From an uncultured Myxococcales bacterium (GTDB lineage: Bacteria; Myxococcota_A; Polyangia; Polyangiales; Polyangiaceae), in contig CALKVG010000230.1 of assembly GCA_937998045.1 (NCBI GenBank), positions 1-5,283 of the forward strand: a stretch of DNA of 5,283 nucleotides. The letters are read 5' to 3'. The first letter of the stretch is position 1. Each line of letters starts with the position of its first letter. Shown here piece after piece: positions 1 through 4,459 of this stretch. The position numbers and the translations under genes are program-made. A model generated the notes under the pieces. That model made no database searches. It was not told the origin of the DNA and saw only the letters and a program-made list of their open reading frames with translations.

Positions 1-45
1 ACACGCGTAAGATCGTCGGCAGCGTCAGATGTGTATAAGAGACAG
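1..45 (+). other. Nextera sequencing adapter and index left at contig end (artefact)
   Basis: Positions 13-45 match the Illumina Nextera Read 1 transposase adapter, and positions 27-45 are the 19-bp Tn5 mosaic end. Positions 1-4 (ACAC) are the tail of the P5 indexing primer, and positions 5-12 (GCGTAAGA) match from memory the i5 index sold as S517. Genomic sequence therefore starts at 46. Peptides starting here (MCIRDR or MYKRQ on the plus strand, ending SLIHI on the minus strand) are familiar signs of untrimmed adapter in protein databases and should not be annotated. Confidence 0.97.
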
Positions 46-309
46 ACCCCAACCTCCAGCCCGCCCTCCGATACGCAGCTCGCCACCCTTACCCTTCTCG
101 GCGACGGGACCCTCGTGTCCGTGGACGGCGTACCGCGCGGCTCGGCTCCGGCTCGCGTTGCCGTCGAGCCGGGTACGCACGCGGTCCACTTCTCGTTCCC
201 TGCCACGGGCGAATCGCGCACGCAGTCGGTCACGCTTCGGGCCGCCGAGCAGGCCACGATTCGGGCAGACTTCACGGGAGTCAAGCCGACCGTCCGTGTG
301 CTGAAATAG
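46..309 (+). CDS. C-terminal fragment of a PEGA-domain protein (5' end missing)
   Basis: This 87-residue tail is open from the adapter junction to a TAG at 307-309; its start lies outside the contig. A Thr/Ser/Pro-rich linker is followed by a pattern typical of PEGA domains: a short strand (LATLTLLG), VSVDGVPRGSAPARVAVEPG, then THAVHFSF and a final strand near IRADF. The VDG...G.AP....V.PGTH spacing is the family signature. PEGA domains are extracytoplasmic beta modules, and in myxobacteria they often sit at the C-terminus of membrane Ser/Thr protein kinases or surface lipoproteins, so a kinase tail is possible but nothing catalytic is visible. It ends 11 bases before the dehydrogenase start, compatible with co-transcription. 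I am fairly sure of the domain and unsure of the parent protein. Confidence 0.7.
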   Translation, partial: TPTSSPPSDTQLATLTLLGDGTLVSVDGVPRGSAPARVAVEPGTHAVHFSFPATGESRTQSVTLRAAEQATIRADFTGVKPTVRVLK

Positions 310-320
310 CGCGCACACCG

Positions 321-1484
321 ATGCCCGACTTCTTCGACCTGCAGCGCCACCTCTCCGCCGAGGAGCGCGCGATCCAGCGCAGCGTCGCCGCATTCGTCGA
401 CGCGCGCGTCTTGCCCACCATCGCCGACCACTGGGAAAAGGGAACGTTCCCGACGGAGCTCATCGCCGAGATGAGCGAGCTGGGGCTTCTCGGGTGCAAC
501 CTGCACGGCTACGGGTGCGCCGGCCTGAGCGAGATCGGCTATGGCCTGGCGATGCAGGAGCTCGAACGCGGCGACTCGGGCGTGCGGTCGTTCGCGAGCG
601 TGCAGGGCTCACTCGTCATGTACCCGATTCACGCGTTCGGGTCGGAGGAGCAGAAGGCGAAGTACCTGCCGCAGATGGCAAAGGGAAAAATCATCGGCTG
701 CTTCGGCCTCACCGAGCCCGACTTCGGCTCGAACCCGAGCGGGATGCGCACCGTCGCGCGCGACGACGGCGACGCGTATGTCCTGAGCGGCACCAAGCGG
801 TGGATCACGAACGGCAACCTCGCCCAGGTCGCGCTCGTGTGGGGGAAGCTGGGGGGGCCCGACGGCGAGGTCCGCGGTTTTCTCGTGCCGACCGACGCGC
901 GCGGCTTCGAGGCCCGCCCCATACACAAGAAGGTGAGCCTGCGCGCCAGCGTCACGAGCGAGCTCATTCTCGAGGACGTGCGCGTCCCGAAAGACGCCGT
1001 CCTGCCCGGCGTCCGAGGGATGAAGGGACCGCTGTCGTGTCTATCGGCGGCCCGTTTCGGCATCGCCTGGGGCGTCATCGGCGCGGCCACGGCCTGCTTC
1101 GATTGCGCCGTCGACTACGCGAAGCACCGCGTCCAGTTCGCCGGCAAGCCGATCGCCGCCCACCAGCTCGTCCAGGCGAAGTTCGCCGAGATGCTCACGC
1201 AGATCACGAGCATGCAGCTGATGGCGCTCGAGGCCGCGCGCCTGAAAGAGGCGAAGGCGCTGCGTCCCGCGCAGGTGAGCCTCATCAAGCGCCACAACGT
1301 GCGCGCCGCCCTCGACATCGCGCGTGTGTGCCGAGACGTCCTCGGCGGCAACGGCATCACCCTCGAGTACCCGGTGATGCGCCACCTGTGCAACCTCGAG
1401 ACGGTGTTCACCTACGAGGGGACGCACGACGTGCACACGCTGATCCTCGGGCAAGAAGTCACCGGGATCGCGGCGTTCGAATAG
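321..1484 (+). CDS. gcdH: Glutaryl-CoA dehydrogenase, decarboxylating type
   Basis: This FAD enzyme of the acyl-CoA dehydrogenase family oxidises and decarboxylates glutaryl-CoA to crotonyl-CoA in lysine, tryptophan and aromatic catabolism; electrons pass to ETF. The 387-residue length is normal for the family. The FAD/substrate loop is FGLTEPDFGSN (128-138). ELERGDSGVRSFASVQ (80-95) carries Glu82, Arg89 and Ser93, which align with human Glu87, Arg94 and Ser98, the residues contacting the glutaryl carboxylate. The catalytic base is Glu366 in YEGTHDVH, preceded by Tyr365; non-decarboxylating homologues lack this tyrosine. RDVLGGNGI (338-346) and the ending TGIAAFE are also characteristic. The ATG at 321 gives a full-length N-terminus, although no clear Shine-Dalgarno precedes it. 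An intrinsic terminator follows at once. The assignment comes from recalled alignment to human GCDH, not a search. Confidence 0.93.
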   Translation: MPDFFDLQRHLSAEERAIQRSVAAFVDARVLPTIADHWEKGTFPTELIAEMSELGLLGCNLHGYGCAGLSEIGYGLAMQELERGDSGVRSFASVQGSLVMYPIHAFGSEEQKAKYLPQMAKGKIIGCFGLTEPDFGSNPSGMRTVARDDGDAYVLSGTKRWITNGNLAQVALVWGKLGGPDGEVRGFLVPTDARGFEARPIHKKVSLRASVTSELILEDVRVPKDAVLPGVRGMKGPLSCLSAARFGIAWGVIGAATACFDCAVDYAKHRVQFAGKPIAAHQLVQAKFAEMLTQITSMQLMALEAARLKEAKALRPAQVSLIKRHNVRAALDIARVCRDVLGGNGITLEYPVMRHLCNLETVFTYEGTHDVHTLILGQEVTGIAAFE

Positions 1485-1542
1485 ACAGGCGGCCGAAGTA
1501 GACCGAGAGCGCCGAAAAGGCGCCAGGCCGCCCTGTCTTTTT
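1484..1542 (+). terminator. Intrinsic terminator of the glutaryl-CoA dehydrogenase gene
   Basis: GACAGGCGGCC (1484-1494) pairs with GGCCGCCCTGTC (1526-1537) with a single bulged C. A second small hairpin, GCGCC-GAAAA-GGCGC, lies inside the loop. Five T follow directly (1538-1542). The outer stem starts on the last base of the TAG stop codon, so coding and termination signals abut. A stem of about 11 GC-rich pairs plus a T tract is a convincing rho-independent terminator. It separates the dehydrogenase from the protease gene, which would then need its own promoter. Confidence 0.85.
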
Positions 1543-1671
1543 CCGATTGTGACGGCCGAAAACGAGAGCGTGCGCCAGGTCATCGTCGCCGTGTTTCGCG
1601 CGCGCGGGCGGGGCTGGCGTCCGATAACCTCCAAGAGTTCTCGTCCCGCCCTTCAACCATCGCCTCCACGC

Positions 1672-1677
1672 GAGAAG
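1672..1677 (+). promoter_or_regulatory. Probable ribosome binding site of the protease gene
   Basis: GAGAAG lies six bases before the GTG at 1684. It supports that start over the more distal GTG at 1549, which would add 45 residues lacking any signal-peptide character and would begin just after the upstream terminator. No convincing -35/-10 pair was found in 1543-1671; the only weak -10-like string is GATAAC near 1623. Confidence 0.45.
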
Positions 1678-1683
1678 ACCACC

Positions 1684-2994
1684 GTGAAAAGCCTCTACCG
1701 GATCGTCCGGTTCGCCCCCGACACTCGCAGCGCGCTTTTCGCTCCTTTGGCGCTCGCCCTCGCCACGTCGGCCTGCGGAGGGAGCGTGAGCGCTTCGCCG
1801 CAGCAATCCGGCACGATGGGCCAGACCGTGAGCGACGCGGCATCCGGTGACGACGCCTCCCCCGGCGGCGGCTCGGGCGACGACGCCGCCGCCGAAGCGT
1901 CGCCTCCGGCGGGCTCGATCATCACGGTGCCGCTGGAGGAGTGCACGCCGCTCGTCTACAAGGCCGGCGTCGTCGTCGGCGCGCAGACGTTTCAGCTCAT
2001 CATCGACACTGGTTCGACGACGCTCGGCGTCGCGTCGAGCAAGTGCACCGACTGCGGCGTGACGCCTCTCTACACGCCCGGCGCGATGGCGGTCGACCAG
2101 ATGACGATGGCGAACTCCCAGTACGGGAGCGGCAGCTGGACGGGCGAGGTGTACCAGGACTCCGTCGGGTTCGCGTCCGATCCGACGGTGCCGCTCAAGT
2201 TCGCCGCCATCACCACGCAAACGAATTTCTTCGGCCCGATGATGTGCGAGGCCGGAGGCGGCTACCAGGGCATCATGGGACTGGATCGCGCGAAGTCCGA
2301 GCTCCCGGGGACCAATGCCTTCTTCGACCAGTTCGTCTCCGCGAGGGGAATCGCGGACGTGTTCGCGACGGAGCTCTGCGACACGACGGGTACGCTCTGG
2401 CTCGGCGGCTACGACGCGAAGGCCGCGACCGGCGCTCCCCAGTACACGCCTTTCACCACGGACATCGCCTCCTCGTACTACTACACGGTCGACCTCGAGA
2501 GCATCGCCGTGGCCGGTGCGAGCGCGCCGGTCGCGGTCGCGAGCGGCGCGATGTTCCCCGACACCGTCGTCGATACCGGAACGACCGCCCTCGTCCTGAC
2601 GAGCGGCGCCTTCACCAGCCTCACGAACGACATCGCGAGCTCCCCCGGCTTTTCGAAGATCTTCGGCAGCGTGGGCGCATCATGGTTCTCGAGCCAGCTC
2701 CCGTGCGGGGCCGCCGGCACGAGCAAGGCGGACATCGACGCGGCGCTCCCGACCCTGACGTTGACCTTCGGAAAGGGCCCGGGGATCACCATCGAGATGG
2801 CCCCTTCCGAGTCGTACCTCGTTCCCGTCACGGGCTACGGCTGGTGTGCCCTGATGACGACCGCGCCGTCCGGGCAGCAGTTCCCGCTTGCGGCGATCCT
2901 CGGCAGCCCGTTCTTGCGCTCGCAGATCACGATCTTCGATCGCGCGAACAGCCGCATCGGGTTCGCGCCGCACACCGCCTGCGCGGGCGGCTGA
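1684..2994 (+). CDS. Pepsin-family (A1) aspartic protease, predicted surface lipoprotein
   Basis: From the GTG at 1684 the protein has 436 residues. Residues 1-30 form a signal peptide with hydrophobic PLALALATSA before Cys31, a probable lipidation site (the -3 residue, Thr, is not the ideal Leu). Residues 32-78 are a Ser/Gly/Ala/Asp tether. The rest has both halves of a eukaryotic-type pepsin: IIDTGSTTLGV with Asp108 and VVDTGTTALVL with Asp297 as the catalytic pair, the flap QYGSGSWTGEVY with Tyr147, and ILGSPFLRSQITIFD (405-419) near the end. Cys121/Cys124 just after the first motif and Cys341/Cys388 in the second lobe match the positions of pepsin disulfides. All key residues are present, so an active acid endopeptidase is likely. 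Bilobal A1 proteases are known but uncommon in bacteria. It probably acts at the cell surface or in the periplasm, on an unknown substrate. No terminator is visible before the convergent gene that ends 32 bases downstream. Confidence 0.92.
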   Translation: MKSLYRIVRFAPDTRSALFAPLALALATSACGGSVSASPQQSGTMGQTVSDAASGDDASPGGGSGDDAAAEASPPAGSIITVPLEECTPLVYKAGVVVGAQTFQLIIDTGSTTLGVASSKCTDCGVTPLYTPGAMAVDQMTMANSQYGSGSWTGEVYQDSVGFASDPTVPLKFAAITTQTNFFGPMMCEAGGGYQGIMGLDRAKSELPGTNAFFDQFVSARGIADVFATELCDTTGTLWLGGYDAKAATGAPQYTPFTTDIASSYYYTVDLESIAVAGASAPVAVASGAMFPDTVVDTGTTALVLTSGAFTSLTNDIASSPGFSKIFGSVGASWFSSQLPCGAAGTSKADIDAALPTLTLTFGKGPGITIEMAPSESYLVPVTGYGWCALMTTAPSGQQFPLAAILGSPFLRSQITIFDRANSRIGFAPHTACAGG

Positions 2995-3026
2995 TCCCTG
3001 CGGTCGCCGTCATCCACCCGCGCTCG

Positions 3027-3368
3027 CTAACGCCGGTGCCACCGCGCCCGCGCGAAGCGCCACCCGCGCCCCTCGTGCCGCCAGCGCGCATGCTCGTACG
3101 CCCAGCCGGGGCGCTCGCGCTCCCAGCGGCCACCGACCCAGGCGTACCGTCCACCGCGCCAGCCCCAGTAGCCGTCGGCCCAGAACACGTGCGGGGCAGG
3201 CGGCACCGGCGCGACCTCGACGCGCACGGCGGGAGGGGCAACCTCGACGACCTGCGCGGCCGCCGGCCGTTCGCCGGCGACCACGCCGACGAAGAGCGCT
3301 CCTACCGCGACGGCCCCGAGCGCGAGAGGACGAAGAAACCGGTGACGAAGAAGCGAGAGGGGGTTCAT
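3027..3368 (-). CDS. Small secreted Trp/Tyr/Gly/Arg-rich repeat protein (WXXGXW-like)
   Basis: This 113-residue protein starts at the ATG at 3368-3366, chosen because GGAGG sits five bases upstream. A longer in-frame reading from 3425 has no such signal. Residues 1-38 are a signal peptide: Arg-rich start, hydrophobic LALGAVAVGALFVGVVAG, and AAA before Gln39 as a likely cleavage site. A short Val/Pro/Ala linker (39-60) leads to an aromatic/basic repeat region with the units FWADGYWGWRGGRYAWVGGRW, GWAYEHARW and GWRFARARW. Such W-x-x-G-x-W tracts occur in small secreted or periplasmic proteins of Proteobacteria and Myxococcota; their function is not established. The mature protein is strongly cationic. 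It is the last gene of the minus-strand group and converges on the protease gene. Confidence 0.82.
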   Translation of the reverse strand: MNPLSLLRHRFLRPLALGAVAVGALFVGVVAGERPAAAQVVEVAPPAVRVEVAPVPPAPHVFWADGYWGWRGGRYAWVGGRWERERPGWAYEHARWRHEGRGWRFARARWHRR

Positions 3369-3373
3369 GGTTG

Positions 3374-3378
3374 CCTCC
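3374..3378 (-). promoter_or_regulatory. Ribosome binding site of the WXXGXW-like gene
   Basis: On the minus strand GGAGG lies five bases before the ATG at 3368. It is the clearest Shine-Dalgarno in the window and fixes the start of the small secreted protein. It lies 33 bases beyond the TGA that closes the heptad-repeat frame at 3412-3414. Confidence 0.75.
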
Positions 3379-3411
3379 ATGGGAGCGGCCGTGGGCCGCC
3401 GACGAGGAGCT

Positions 3412-3813
3412 TCATCGCATCCCACATGCCAGACGAGGACCCGTGTGTTCTCGCGGACTTCGCGCTGCGTCGGCGAGGGAGGCGGGAACGACGCGCGCAG
3501 GCCGCGCGCCGGGCGGGACGCCCTGCCCCGCGAACGCGAACGCTGTGGCGGAAGAAACGCGCGCTTCCGAACGGAGCGTATCGAATGATGGGCAGCGCGT
3601 TTTGTTTCGGCAGCGGTGCATGACCTTCGCGGCGGGTCGCCTGCCCCATCGAGAATGAGCGTTGTCCCATCGCTCGCGCGTCTCGTCCTTTGGGCCGCGC
3701 GTCGCTTTCGCTGGGTCGCGCATCACGGGCAGTAGGTCCGGCGCCTCGTCCAGCCGCACGCGTGGCTTTTCCTCTTGGCGACGCGTCTTGTTCTGCCTCA
3801 AGCGAGGCTTTTC
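3412..3813 (-). CDS. Second part of the heptad-repeat ORF, displaced by one base
   Basis: After a one-base slip near 3808-3816 the heptad pattern of the upstream frame continues here, ending at TGA 3414-3412. Joined through the slip, successive units read LDQKDTP, RGRKEKP, RLRQNKT, RRQEEKP, RVRLDEA, then RGPKDET and RERWDNA. These keep an acidic or Asn residue at position 5, a charged residue at 6 and Thr/Ala/Pro at 7. The last 50 or so residues lose the repeat and become Ala/Arg/Pro-rich. There is no credible independent start: the first candidate is a TTG with no Shine-Dalgarno, inside the repeat. Best read as the C-terminal half of one protein of about 320 residues, separated by a mutation, a sequencing error or a recoding event. 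It could also be chance open frame in GC-rich DNA. Confidence 0.3.
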   Translation of the reverse strand, partial: EKPRLRQNKTRRQEEKPRVRLDEAPDLLPVMRDPAKATRGPKDETRERWDNAHSRWGRRPAAKVMHRCRNKTRCPSFDTLRSEARVSSATAFAFAGQGVPPGARPARVVPASLADAARSPREHTGPRLACGMR

Positions 3814-4096
3814 TTTCGACCGCGAGGCGTGTCCTTCTGGTCGAGCGCCGTTTCCTCCTGGGGAAGCCTCTCGGCCACGTGGAAAGGAGTCTCGTCCTCA
3901 TGGCAACGCGCCTTGTCCCGTTGGATGGGAGATGTCTTCGGTCGGCGACGCGTCCGGTCCTGCTTGCCGGGAGACATTTCCAACTGGCCATGGGTCTCTT
4001 CCACTTGGCCCCGCGTCGCTTTTCGTTGGCCACGCATCGCGTCTTCTTCGCCGGTCGACGTGTCCAAGAGGAGAAGGGTCGCGCCCCGATGGACGC
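3657..4096. repeat. Divergent arm of the 21-bp tandem array
   Basis: About 21 units of 21 bp, beginning at 3657, 3678, 3699 and so on, keep phase up to 4096 except for one 20-bp unit at 3804-3823. Individual units share little, but columns are strongly biased on the plus strand: G at column 1 (20 of 21), G at 3 (18), C at 5 (19), T at 9 (18), C at 11 (18), G at 16 and 17 (17 each). Columns 12, 13 and 18 are close to random. The plus-strand consensus is GnGnC...TCC...TGG. Fainter units may reach 3594. Tallies were made by eye. Confidence 0.8.
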
Positions 4097-4376
4097 GCCT
4101 CGTTTTCGCTTGGCCAAGCCTCGCTTCTGCTTGGCCAAGGCTCGTTTCTATCTCTCCAAGACTCGTTTCTCTTTGCCCAAGCCTCGATTCCGTTTGGCCA
4201 CGCCTCGTTTCTGTTTGCCCAGGCCTCGTTTCTGTTTGCCCAGGCCTCGTTTCTGTTTGCCCAGGCCTCGTTTCTGTTTGGCCAAGCTTCGCTTCTGTTT
4301 GGCAAAGCTTCGCTTCTGTTTGCCCAAGCCTCGTTTGTATTTCACCAGGCCAAGCGTCACGTAGAACGAGCGACAC
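3798..4376 (-). CDS. Heptad-repeat hydrophilic protein, N-terminal part (unknown function)
   Basis: I recognise no family. From a GTG at 4376 the minus strand encodes 192 residues made almost wholly of heptads. The first units are near-identical (LGQTEAK, LGQTETR, PGQTETR three times); later ones drift (RGQRKAT, RGQVEET, HGQLEMS, LPQEETA) but keep G-Q-x-[E/D]. Of the six frames this best resembles coding: in the divergent units GC is about 71% at codon position 1, 49% at 2 and 74% at 3 by hand count, and the freely varying fourth residue still has almost always G in its third base. Only position 1 is often hydrophobic, and Pro is common, so a classical coiled coil is unlikely. There is no signal peptide and no good Shine-Dalgarno. 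It starts 83 bases after the upstream gene's stop. The frame ends prematurely at 3798; see the entry for 3412-3813. Confidence 0.42.
   Translation of the reverse strand: MSLVLRDAWPGEIQTRLGQTEAKLCQTEAKLGQTETRPGQTETRPGQTETRPGQTETRRGQTESRLGQRETSLGEIETSLGQAEARLGQAKTRRVHRGATLLLLDTSTGEEDAMRGQRKATRGQVEETHGQLEMSPGKQDRTRRRPKTSPIQRDKARCHEDETPFHVAERLPQEETALDQKDTPRGRKKSLA
4097..4348. repeat. Homogeneous core of the 21-bp tandem array
   Basis: Twelve consecutive 21-bp units with plus-strand consensus GCCTCGTTTCTGTTTGSCCAR. The copies at 4202-4222, 4223-4243 and 4244-4264 are identical, the next (4265-4285) differs at two bases, and flanking units differ by a few. Several units contain the 8-bp palindrome TTGGCCAA. 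The core is lower in GC (about 57% in the identical copies) than the surrounding sequence and is pyrimidine-rich on the plus strand. The repeat stops quite sharply at 4348, with only vague resemblance in the next three 21-bp blocks. Confidence 0.96.
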
Positions 4377-4459
4377 TTTCCATGGACCTGGCGTCTCTCC
4401 TCGTGCGACGAGCCGTCGTCGCCGCGGGAGAGGCCGCGTCGCCTCCTTTGCTCCTCGCC

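Noticed and set aside
27..45. Tn5/transposon inverted-repeat end
   Set aside because: The mosaic end belongs to the Nextera adapter; no transposase gene or natural insertion structure is present.
29..304. Plus-strand ORF starting MCIRDR, and minus-strand ORF 25-393 ending SLIHI
   Set aside because: Both depend on adapter bases and run out of frame across the PEGA fragment or the dehydrogenase start.
1549..1683. N-terminal extension of the protease from a GTG at 1549
   Set aside because: It starts just after a terminator, lacks a ribosome binding site and would bury the signal peptide and lipobox 45 residues inside the protein.
3511..3578. Small GC-rich hairpins (GGGCG-GGA-CGCCC at 3511-3523; CGGAAG/CTTCCG at 3549-3569)
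   Set aside because: Short stems of this kind are expected by chance at this GC content and no T tract follows on either strand.
3365..4138. Minus-strand ORF of basic heptads (AKQKRGL type) overlapping the array
   Set aside because: Interrupted from its natural upstream part by a TAG at 4150-4148, with GC lowest at the first codon position; it also overlaps the start of the well-supported gene at 3368.
3657..4348. CRISPR array
   Set aside because: Units are contiguous with no unique spacers, and no cas gene is present.
3690..4364. Plus-strand ORF with PRFCLPR heptads
   Set aside because: Its GC by codon position is not absurd, but the freely varying codon has a fixed first base and variable third base, the reverse of the coding expectation; strand opposes both neighbours.
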